Part shown: in pieces, positions 25,054 through 32,160 of the stretch | How the letters are laid out: each line of letters begins with the position of its first letter | Numbering within the stretch: position 1 is the stretch's first letter | Assembly (NCBI GenBank): GCA_028768525.1 | Contig: CP054837.1 | Coordinates: 3,964,001 to 4,028,000, forward strand | DNA from: Desulfobacter sp. | Lineage (GTDB): Bacteria > Desulfobacterota > Desulfobacteria > Desulfobacterales > Desulfobacteraceae | Direction: 5' to 3' | Length of the DNA: 64,000 nucleotides | Program-made: the position numbers and the translations under genes | Notes under the pieces: generated by a model | The model's input: the letters and a program-made list of their open reading frames with translations, nothing else | The model's database searches: none | Told to the model about the DNA's origin: nothing

Positions 25054-27183
25054 TTATTTAATTAGCGTTAGGGGTTTGGGGGCGTTGAGCCAGTCCTGCT
25101 CTGCCGCCTGGATGGCGGTGATGGCAACGGTATTGATGATGTCGGCCACAAGACAGCCCCGGCTCAGGTCGTTCACCGGTTTGTTCAGGCCCTGGAGGGC
25201 CGGTCCGATGGCCATGGCACCGGAGGACCTCTGAACCGCCTTGTAGGTATTGTTCCCGGTGTTAAGATCCGGGAATATGAATACCGTGGCTTTGCCGGCA
25301 ACAGAGGAATTGGGGAGCTTGGTTTTGGCCACGTTGGGCTCCACGGCGGCATCGTATTGGATGGGGCCTTCAATGAGGAGGTCGGGCCGTTTGGCCCGCA
25401 CAAGCTCGGTGGCCTCTCTGACCTTATCCACATCCTTGCCCTTGCCCGAGGTGCCGGTGGAGTATGAGAGCATGGCCACCCTGGGTTCGATGTCGAACAT
25501 CTTTGCGGTTTCCGCAGAGGTGATGGCGATCTCCGCCAGTTCCCTGGCGTCTGGGTCCGGGTTTATGGCGCAGTCCCCGTAGGCCAGGACCCGGTCTGAA
25601 AGGCACATGAAAAAGAGGCCGGACACCGGGGTTTCCCGGCGCTTGGCCTTGATGATTTCAAAGGAGGGGATGATGGTGGCGGCGGTGCTGTGTGCCGAGC
25701 CTGATACCATTCCGTCCACATGGCCCATGTGGACCATCATGGTGCCGAAGTAGTTGACATCGCAGATCCGGTCCCTGGCGTTTTCAAGGGTGATGCCCTT
25801 GTGTTTTCTCAGATTGTAGTATTCCTGGGTATAGGCTTCCAGGTGGGTGGATCGCTGGGGGTCGATGATTTCAAGCTCGCCCATGCGCAGGCCCAGGGTA
25901 TTGATTTTCTGGTGGATCTTGGCTTCATTCCCCAGGAGGGTGATGTCCACAATTTCCCTGCGGAGCAGGGTTTCCACAGCCCTCAGGATCCGGTCCTCGG
26001 TGCCCTCGGGCAGGACGATACGCTTCTTGAAGCTGCGGGCTTTGCTGAGCAACTGGTATTCGAACATCTTGGGGGTGACAATGGTGGAGTCGGTTTTGAT
26101 TACCTTGTCCAGCAGCTTTTCAATGTCGATATTCTGTTCGAACAGGGCCAGGGCCCGGGTGATTTTTCTTTCGTCATAGGGTGAGATGTCGGACCTGAGC
26201 TTTTCAACCATGACGGCCGTCTGGAAGGTGTCCTCCTGAACGCTGAGCAGGGGTACCATGCCTGAAAATCCCTGGATCAGGTCCCACACGGCATCTTCCG
26301 GCTGGAGGCCGCCGGTGAGGATGATACCTGAGATATTTTCAATGGAGGCGGAGGACAGGGTGGCCATGCAGGCCACGATGACGTCTGCCCGGTCCCCTGG
26401 GGTGATGACCAGGGTGCCGTGGGAGATGCGGGTGAGCAGGTTTCTCAGCTGCATGGCGGCGACGGTGAACTGGCGGGCATGGCGGTAAAGCTGTTTGTGA
26501 CCGCAGAGGACTTTGGCGTCCAGGGCGTCAGCCACCTCGCTCAGGGTGGGTTTGGACAGCACCTCTTCTTCGGGCACTGCGTAAATCAGTTGTTTGGTGA
26601 AAAGGCCGGTTTCGTTAAAGTGATTGATGACGGCCTCTTTGTCTTCGGGGGAAACCCGGTTAATGATGGTGCCGATGACATCGCAGCCCTTGCTTACCAG
26701 GGAATCTAGGGTCAAGCCCGCTATCAGGGATGCTTCTTCCATGGATTTTTTGTGGGCGTCTGCCACCAGGAGAACGGGACATGAGAGGTTTTTGATGATG
26801 GTCGCATTGATGTCGAATTCCACCCCTCCGGTGGAAGAGACAAAGTCGGTTCCTTCGCAGAGGATGAAATCGCAGTCCTTTCGGGCCTCGTTGTACTTTT
26901 CAATGATCCGTTCCAGAACCTCGTCTTTTTTGCCCAGGGTCAGCAGCCGGTCTGCTTCGGCCTGGGTGATGCCGTACATTTTTTCATAGGGCCGGTCCAG
27001 GCTGAACTGGCTGGACATGAGTTCAATATCCAGGTCCCATGCATCCTGGGGATCATGGCTGATGATGGGCCTGAAGAAGCCTACGCAGTCCAGGCGCCTG
27101 AGCAGCATTTCCATTACCCCCAGGGCAATGGCAGACTTCCCGGACCCTGCTTCCGTGGCTGTAATGTATAAGCCGTTTGACAT
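25054..27183 (-). CDS. pta: Phosphate acetyltransferase, long form
   Basis: Pta interconverts acetyl-CoA and acetyl phosphate, working with acetate kinase. The 709-residue chain is the long form in three parts. A P-loop (dethiobiotin-synthetase-like) N-terminal domain begins MSNGLYITATEAGSGKSAIALG. A DRTGG regulatory domain occupies about residues 210-320. The catalytic PTA_PTB domain runs from about 370 to the end (VLPEGTEDRILRAVE, SGLFFMCLSDRVLAYGDCAINPDP, LSYSTGTSGKGKDVDKV, LNTGNNTYKAVQRSSGAMAIGP). ackA is not in the window. In sulfate reducers Pta is used for acetate activation or acetate formation; the direction cannot be read here. Confidence 0.96.
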   Translation of the reverse strand: MSNGLYITATEAGSGKSAIALGVMEMLLRRLDCVGFFRPIISHDPQDAWDLDIELMSSQFSLDRPYEKMYGITQAEADRLLTLGKKDEVLERIIEKYNEARKDCDFILCEGTDFVSSTGGVEFDINATIIKNLSCPVLLVADAHKKSMEEASLIAGLTLDSLVSKGCDVIGTIINRVSPEDKEAVINHFNETGLFTKQLIYAVPEEEVLSKPTLSEVADALDAKVLCGHKQLYRHARQFTVAAMQLRNLLTRISHGTLVITPGDRADVIVACMATLSSASIENISGIILTGGLQPEDAVWDLIQGFSGMVPLLSVQEDTFQTAVMVEKLRSDISPYDERKITRALALFEQNIDIEKLLDKVIKTDSTIVTPKMFEYQLLSKARSFKKRIVLPEGTEDRILRAVETLLRREIVDITLLGNEAKIHQKINTLGLRMGELEIIDPQRSTHLEAYTQEYYNLRKHKGITLENARDRICDVNYFGTMMVHMGHVDGMVSGSAHSTAATIIPSFEIIKAKRRETPVSGLFFMCLSDRVLAYGDCAINPDPDARELAEIAITSAETAKMFDIEPRVAMLSYSTGTSGKGKDVDKVREATELVRAKRPDLLIEGPIQYDAAVEPNVAKTKLPNSSVAGKATVFIFPDLNTGNNTYKAVQRSSGAMAIGPALQGLNKPVNDLSRGCLVADIINTVAITAIQAAEQDWLNAPKPLTLIK

Positions 27184-27274
27184 GTGATTCTCCTAAAAAA
27201 TTTGGGTGGGATTTCCGTCAGAGGACGAAGTTGTTCGCACTTTTGGTAACTTCTTAAAATTAAATGGTTTTTGT

Positions 27275-27303
27275 ATTTTATAAAAAAGTCGCAAAAATGA
27301 CAA
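27275..27303 (-). promoter_or_regulatory. Probable promoter of pta
   Basis: Minus-strand TTGTCA (27298-27303) and TAAAAT (27275-27280) are 17 bases apart, about 90 bases upstream of the pta start, in an AT-rich spacer. Confidence 0.4.
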
Positions 27304-27334
27304 TCGATTTTACGACATTCATATTTGAATCGTA

Positions 27335-27895
27335 TTAGTTTGGGGTCAGCAGAATTTCTGCGATGGTCTGTTTTATTTTTCCATTCCGCCCGGTGGCCGC
27401 CCTGAATCCCATTTCAACGCCGGCCATATCCCGGTAAAAAGGGGTGCGGTCGAAGGGGATATAGTCACGGTTGTCAAAATTTCCCGCAGCGCATCCAGGG
27501 CCTTTTATGGGCGGGGCGCCTGGCTTGTGAAGTTCATGGGGAAGGCCGTGCATCCGGCATATCATGGGGCGGTACGGGTAGAGCCCGCAACGGCCATTCG
27601 TCAGCAAAGGGCATGGAACTTTTTTGGACTCCGGTATGCCGCCGTCTTCCTGGGCAAATGTGGCTGAACAATAATTTTCTGCCTTTTCCAGAATGTTTTT
27701 CTGTTCCGCCTTCGGGAGGGTGGAAAAGCCGTGGAGCAGATAGGCCTTTTCAACCTGGGTGTGGTGGTAAAACAGTGAGAGGCAGCAATTGTCTTTGCAG
27801 CCGTTGCACTGGAAGCCGTATCCGGCTGCCGCCCTGTCCCAGGCCGTGTCCATTGTGCGGTATAATTCTGCCAGTTGTTTAAAGTGTCTGTTCAT
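27335..27895 (-). CDS. YkgJ-family cysteine cluster protein
   Basis: A 186-residue protein with the CxxCxxxCC cluster FQCNGCKDNCCLS (about residues 28-40), then CPLLTNGRCGLYPYRPMICRMHGLPHE and a late GPGCAAG. This is the YkgJ/UPF0153 pattern of metal-binding cysteines; function is not known. It is only distantly like the other family member at 20958-21695. It lies 23 bases after the dGTPase gene on the same strand and is probably co-transcribed with it. Confidence 0.82.
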   Translation of the reverse strand: MNRHFKQLAELYRTMDTAWDRAAAGYGFQCNGCKDNCCLSLFYHHTQVEKAYLLHGFSTLPKAEQKNILEKAENYCSATFAQEDGGIPESKKVPCPLLTNGRCGLYPYRPMICRMHGLPHELHKPGAPPIKGPGCAAGNFDNRDYIPFDRTPFYRDMAGVEMGFRAATGRNGKIKQTIAEILLTPN

Positions 27896-27918
27896 GGATT
27901 TTAATATTTTTTAATGGG

Positions 27919-29007
27919 TCAGACCAGCGGGTTGGGGAAGAAGAGCCGGGTGTACAATTTGAGCGCATACCGGTCGGTCATGGAGGCGATGACATCGCAC
28001 ACCGAGCGTTTAAGTGTGTTTTTGCCCGAATCCCAGGGGGCCATCTCCATTTTTTCCAGTTCTTTTTGCATATCTTCGGGATGTTCAAGAAAATACTGGT
28101 AGAGCCCGGCAATCACCTTTTTTGCCTTGACGAATTCGTTATGGACCTCAGGGGAGCGGTATACTTTTTCGTATAGAAATTTGCGCAGGACGCCCATGGC
28201 CTTAAAGGTGTCTTCTCCCATGCTCAGGATGAATTTGCCGTCTTTCGGGCCGCTGTTATACACCAGCTGCTCCATCATGGTAGAGGCCCGCATGGAATGG
28301 GTGCTGCCCAGTTGTCTGCTGCAGATTTCCGGCACATCGGATTTGTCAATCACCCGTCCCCTGAGGGCGTCATCCAGGTCATGGTTGAGGTAGGCGATGA
28401 TATCCGCCACCCTGACAATCCTGCCCTCGATGGTAACGGCGGTTTCCCCGGGGGTGGCCGGTATGATGTTGCCGAAGCCCTTGGAGTGCTTTAGTATGCC
28501 GTCCCGGACTTCCCGGGTGAGGTTGAGTCCCCTGCCACGGTTTTCAAGGCTGTCCACCACCCGAAGGCTCTGGTCGGAGTGGGTGAAATGGGAGGAGTGA
28601 ACCTGGATCAGGGCGGTTTCACCGCCGTGTCCGAATGGGGTGTGGCCCAGATCGTGGCCCAGGGCAATGGCTTCGGCAAGGTCTTCGTTGAGCCGCATGG
28701 CCCTGGCGATGTTTCTTGCAATTTCTGAGACTTCAAGGGTGTGGGTAAGCCGGGTGCGGTAATGGTCACCCAGGGGGGAAAGGAATACCTGGGTTTTGTA
28801 TTTCAACCGCCTGAAAGCATTAGAGTATACGATCCGGTCCCTGTCCAGCTGGAACGGGGTTCGGATGGAACAGGTGTCCTCTTCGGGGTGCCGCCGGCCG
28901 GCCGTGGTGCTTGGGGTGGCGAATTCCGACAGAAAACTCATTTCTCTCTGCTGGAAGCGCTCCCTGATGCTCAGCGGCGCGGTGTCTGCTTTTTCTAAGG
29001 CTTTCAT
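27919..29007 (-). CDS. dgt: Deoxyguanosinetriphosphate triphosphohydrolase-like protein (dGTPase)
   Basis: An HD-domain nucleotide hydrolase that removes triphosphate from deoxynucleoside triphosphates and so trims the dNTP pool. The 362-residue protein has the dGTPase signatures DRDRIVYSNAFRRLKYKTQVF and TRLTHTLEVSEIARNIAR (first His of the metal site). ALGHDLGHTPFGHGGE carries the HD pair at about residues 114-115, and VRVADIIAYLNHDLDDA carries the last Asp. All metal ligands are present. It matches the shorter (type 2) dGTPase-like proteins; substrate preference is unknown. It is transcribed divergently from the deaminase gene. Confidence 0.93.
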   Translation of the reverse strand: MKALEKADTAPLSIRERFQQREMSFLSEFATPSTTAGRRHPEEDTCSIRTPFQLDRDRIVYSNAFRRLKYKTQVFLSPLGDHYRTRLTHTLEVSEIARNIARAMRLNEDLAEAIALGHDLGHTPFGHGGETALIQVHSSHFTHSDQSLRVVDSLENRGRGLNLTREVRDGILKHSKGFGNIIPATPGETAVTIEGRIVRVADIIAYLNHDLDDALRGRVIDKSDVPEICSRQLGSTHSMRASTMMEQLVYNSGPKDGKFILSMGEDTFKAMGVLRKFLYEKVYRSPEVHNEFVKAKKVIAGLYQYFLEHPEDMQKELEKMEMAPWDSGKNTLKRSVCDVIASMTDRYALKLYTRLFFPNPLV

Positions 29008-29129
29008 AAAATCATCATTGATTATTTAACAAGATCCAATAAAATACAGGATTTAAAGAAAAAAGCAAGTGCCGGATGCGTCATTCTTCCGGTATATTCC
29101 CCTTAACCTGAAAAGTAAAGGCCAAGATT

Positions 29130-29651
29130 TTGGAGTACGAGTTTTTTATGGAAAAGGCCCTGGAGCAGGCGGGTAGCGCCTATGACCAGGGGCAGTTCCC
29201 GGTGGGATGTGTGATTGTTCAGGACAACGAAGTTATTGCCACGGGAGCCAGGACCGGTACCGCGGGAGAACTTTCCTTTTTCAGTGAGATTGACCATGCG
29301 GAAATCCGCGCGCTCAAAGCCCTTGAGTCGGCCGATGTCGTTTTCCGGCCGGCTGATGCGGTGCTTTTCTGTACCATGGAGCCCTGCCTGATGTGTTTTT
29401 CCGCCATTATTCTTTCGGGGATAAAGACAATTGTTTTTGCCTATGAAGATGCCATGGGCGGAGGGACCGGCGTCGACCTCGATTCTTTGCCTTCCTTATA
29501 CAGGGAAGCCTGTGTGACCGTGGTTCCTCGGGTGTTACGGCAAAAAAGTCTTGATCTTTTTTATAATTTTTTTAATAAAGAGGCTAACTTATACTGGAAA
29601 GACAGTTTTTTGGAAGCGTATACCCTGGCCCAGAAGGGGCAAAATAGGTAA
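29130..29651 (+). CDS. Cytidine/deoxycytidylate deaminase-family protein, TadA-like
   Basis: A 173-residue zinc-dependent deaminase related to the tRNA adenosine deaminase TadA. The zinc and proton-shuttle motif is DHAEIRALKAL (HAE at about residues 55-57). The second zinc motif is CTMEPCLMCFSAI (PCxxC). FPVGCVIVQDNEVIATG gives the substrate-pocket region. TadA normally has MEPCPMCAGA and an Asn-rich loop; here the segment after the second cysteine differs (FSAIILSG), so I do not assign the gene symbol. A TTG at 29130 is the most likely start, with an ATG at 29148 as an alternative. It lies upstream of infC. Confidence 0.8.
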   Translation: MEYEFFMEKALEQAGSAYDQGQFPVGCVIVQDNEVIATGARTGTAGELSFFSEIDHAEIRALKALESADVVFRPADAVLFCTMEPCLMCFSAIILSGIKTIVFAYEDAMGGGTGVDLDSLPSLYREACVTVVPRVLRQKSLDLFYNFFNKEANLYWKDSFLEAYTLAQKGQNR

Positions 29652-29756
29652 TACAATTATTTGCTTGCAATTAATAGGGATTGTCGTTATAATTCCAAGG
29701 TTATGCTTGTTATATTAACATGATTAATTATTTTATGCCACGGCAGGAGGTGGAAA

Positions 29757-30278
29757 ATATCTAAGCGAGGAAGGCAGGATCAGACACGTGTGAATAAGGG
29801 AATCAGAGCCAGCGAAGTGCGGGTGATTGGTTCTGACGGCGAACAGGTTGGGGTATTGCCCATAGCAGAGGCATTGCGCATTGCCGAAAATGAAAATATG
29901 GATCTGGTGGAGGTCTCTCCGGATGCCAAGCCCCCTGTCTGCAAAGTAATGGATCATGGAAAGTATAAGTACGAGCTGACCAAGAAAAAGCAGGAGGCCA
30001 AGCGGAAGCAGAAAAGCACCCAGATCAAAGAGATCAAGGTGCGGCCCAAAACAGGCGACCATGATCTTGAGACCAAGGTGCGCCATGTCGAAAAGTTCAT
30101 TAAAAATAACGACAAGGTGAAAATTACCCTGGTGTTCCGCGGCCGGGAGTTTATGCTCAAGGAGCAGGCCAATGCAGTGCTGGAAAAAGTGGTGGAGATG
30201 ACCAAGGAATTTGCCCAGGTCGAACAATATCCCAAGTTTGAAGGCCGTGTCATTACCATGCTTCTTGGTCCCAGATAA
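29757..30278 (+). CDS. infC: Translation initiation factor IF-3, apparent ATA start codon
   Basis: IF-3 binds the 30S subunit and rejects wrong start codons. The product reads (M)SKRGRQDQTRVNKGIRASEVRVIGSDGEQV and continues through the two IF-3 domains to a normal end (VEQYPKFEGRVITMLLGPR). Counting from the ATA at 29757 gives 173 residues. A GTG at 29790 would give 162 but would drop the conserved KRGRQDQTRVN segment. AGGAGG (29745-29750) sits six bases before the ATA, the ideal distance, and 39 before the GTG. In E. coli infC starts with ATT, which lets IF-3 repress its own synthesis; the same logic would apply here. thrS is not upstream. Confidence 0.93.
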   Translation: MSKRGRQDQTRVNKGIRASEVRVIGSDGEQVGVLPIAEALRIAENENMDLVEVSPDAKPPVCKVMDHGKYKYELTKKKQEAKRKQKSTQIKEIKVRPKTGDHDLETKVRHVEKFIKNNDKVKITLVFRGREFMLKEQANAVLEKVVEMTKEFAQVEQYPKFEGRVITMLLGPR

Positions 30279-30307
30279 ATCCCGCATTCTGGGCTGACGG
30301 GTTTCTC

Positions 30308-30395
30308 AGCAGGCGGGACCGGGAATGGGCCGTCTGCTTTGATACATAAATTTATGTTGGTGGTATATCTCGTGTATACCACCTTTAGTTTTTAG
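30308..30395 (+). promoter_or_regulatory. Structured spacer between infC and rpmI, possible L20 control region
   Basis: Three elements lie in 88 bases: GCAGGCGG/CCGTCTGC (about 30309-30337, one mismatch), a 14-bp palindrome ACATAAATTTATGT (30343-30356), and a 9-bp hairpin GGTGGTATA/TATACCACC (30359-30383) followed by TTTAGTTTTTAG. In other bacteria this spacer is where L20 represses its operon, or where a leader terminator acts. Assignment here is by position and structure only. Confidence 0.45.
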
Positions 30396-30423
30396 TAATC
30401 GCATTACTTTAAGAGAGGGTATT

Positions 30424-30621
30424 ATGCCTAAGATTAAAACAAGCCGGGCAGCTGCCAAACGGTTTAAAAAAACAGGAACCGGGAAATATAAATTCCGGAA
30501 ATCCCATGCCAGTCATATTCTGACTAAAAAAACCACAAAGCGGAAAAGAGGCTTCCGTCAGGACCAGATTATTGATGCGTCCGACATGAAGGCAGTCCGC
30601 CGTCTGCTGCCCAACGGCTAA
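30424..30621 (+). CDS. rpmI: 50S ribosomal protein L35
   Basis: A 65-residue basic ribosomal protein. The start MPKIKTSRAAAKRFKKTGTGKYK and the segment SHILTKKTTKRKRGFRQ are diagnostic. The end (MKAVRRLLPNG) is also typical. GAGAGGG lies just upstream. It is placed between infC and rplT as in most bacteria. Confidence 0.97.
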   Translation: MPKIKTSRAAAKRFKKTGTGKYKFRKSHASHILTKKTTKRKRGFRQDQIIDASDMKAVRRLLPNG

Positions 30622-30772
30622 CGCCTGGGTGAATTCGGCAAGCATGCCGGTTGGGAAACTGGCAAATTAATATCGGCCGGATGTTCCGGCTGAATACAAA
30701 AACTTGACTCATTCCCGGTCACGGGCCGAAATAAGGCTTCGGAAGCCGGAAGTTAAAAAGGAGTGAAAAGAC

Positions 30773-31126
30773 ATGAGAGTAAAAAGAGGATTTAAGGCTA
30801 GAAGACGCCGTAACAAGGTGCTCAAGCTTGCAAAGGGGTTTAGAGGCGGTAGAAGTAAACTTTACAGAACCGCGGCGGACGCGGTCGACAAGGCATTAAT
30901 GTATGCCTACAGAGACAGACGGGCCAGAAAAAGAGATTTCAGAAAACTTTGGATTGTTAGAATTAATGCCGGCGCCCGCATGAACGGTCTTTCCTACTCC
31001 CGTCTCATGCACGGCCTGAAACTGTCCGGCTGTGAACTGGACCGTAAGGTTCTGGCGGATCTGGCCGTTACCGATCCCGCCGGATTCTCCCAGCTGGCAT
31101 CCCAGGCGGCTGCCAAGCTGAACTAA
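30773..31126 (+). CDS. rplT: 50S ribosomal protein L20
   Basis: A 117-residue protein essential for early 50S assembly. MRVKRGFKARRRRNKVLKLAKGFRGGRSKLYR is the standard basic N-terminal tail, and RINAGARMNGLSYSRLMHGLKLSG is the conserved globular part. AAGGAG precedes the ATG. The 151-base spacer from rpmI contains short hairpins (GCCGG/CCGGC near 30675-30689, GGCTTC/GAAGCC near 30737-30749). L20 is the known autogenous repressor of this operon in E. coli and Bacillus. Confidence 0.97.
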   Translation: MRVKRGFKARRRRNKVLKLAKGFRGGRSKLYRTAADAVDKALMYAYRDRRARKRDFRKLWIVRINAGARMNGLSYSRLMHGLKLSGCELDRKVLADLAVTDPAGFSQLASQAAAKLN

Positions 31127-31154
31127 AAAGAAGACAAGAACCATCGGGGGAACG

Positions 31155-32159
31155 TTGCAAAACAATATTGCAGATATTGAAAAAGAGGCGCTGGATCAGA
31201 TCGGCGCAGCCGATTCCAAGGATGCCCTGGAGGAGATTTCCATTCGTTTTCTGGGCAGAAAAGGAGTGCTCACCGGGTTTTTGAGGAATATTTCCTCCCT
31301 GCCCGAGGACGAGCGCCCGGCTGCAGGGAAAAATGCCAACCTGCTGAAGGTCAAGCTGGAAAAGGCGGTAAAAGCCGCGGAAGCCGGATTGAATGCAGTC
31401 GGCGAAACCGGTCCCGGCATTGATGTAACCCTTCCGGGTCGTCCAGCCGTCAGGGGGGCGCTGCATCCCATCACCCAGGTGTTGGATGAAATCTGCGGCA
31501 TTTTTATGCGGCTGGGATTTGATATTGCAGAAGGGCCTGAAGTTGAGACGGATTATTACAACTTCGAGGCCTTGAATATTCCCAAGTACCATCCGGCCAG
31601 GGATATGCAGGACACTTTTTATGTGTCTGACAATATTGTTTTGAGAACCCATACCTCGGGCTCCCAGCCCAGGGTAATGGAAAAAAGCGAACCCCCGGTG
31701 AGAATTATATCTCCGGGCAAGGTGTTCCGCTGTGATTCGGACCTGACCCACACCCCCATGTTCCACCAGGTGGAAGGTCTGATGGTGGATAAAAACATCT
31801 CCTTTGGCGATCTCAAAGGGGTGTTAACTACCTTTGTTCATCAGTTTTTCGACAAGGACACCTCGCTTCGGTTCCGTCCCAGTTTTTTCCCCTTTACCGA
31901 GCCCAGTGCGGAAGTTGATATCCGCTGCGTCATGTGCAAGGGCAAGGGCTGCCGGGTCTGTTCCAAGACCGGCTGGCTGGAAGTGCTGGGGTCGGGCATG
32001 GTGCACCCCGCCGTATTTGAAAATGTGGGGTACGATACCGACAAATACACCGGATTTGCATTCGGCGTCGGCATAGAACGGATGGCCATGCTCAAGTATG
32101 GTATCGATGACATCCGGAAATATTTTGAAAACGATGTGCGTTTTTTAGGGCAGTTTTAA
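31155..32159 (+). CDS. pheS: Phenylalanyl-tRNA synthetase alpha subunit
   Basis: The catalytic subunit of the (alpha-beta)2 class II enzyme that charges tRNA-Phe. The 334-residue protein has the N-terminal coiled coil that binds tRNA. Class II motif 2 follows in the form LRTHTSGSQPRVMEK, then ISPGKVFRCDSDLTHTPMFHQVEGLMVD, and motif 3 is FGVGIERMAMLKYGIDDIR. It starts with TTG at 31155 after a GGGGGA. Its stop is one base before the pheT start. Confidence 0.97.
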   Translation: MQNNIADIEKEALDQIGAADSKDALEEISIRFLGRKGVLTGFLRNISSLPEDERPAAGKNANLLKVKLEKAVKAAEAGLNAVGETGPGIDVTLPGRPAVRGALHPITQVLDEICGIFMRLGFDIAEGPEVETDYYNFEALNIPKYHPARDMQDTFYVSDNIVLRTHTSGSQPRVMEKSEPPVRIISPGKVFRCDSDLTHTPMFHQVEGLMVDKNISFGDLKGVLTTFVHQFFDKDTSLRFRPSFFPFTEPSAEVDIRCVMCKGKGCRVCSKTGWLEVLGSGMVHPAVFENVGYDTDKYTGFAFGVGIERMAMLKYGIDDIRKYFENDVRFLGQF

Positions 32160-32160
32160 T

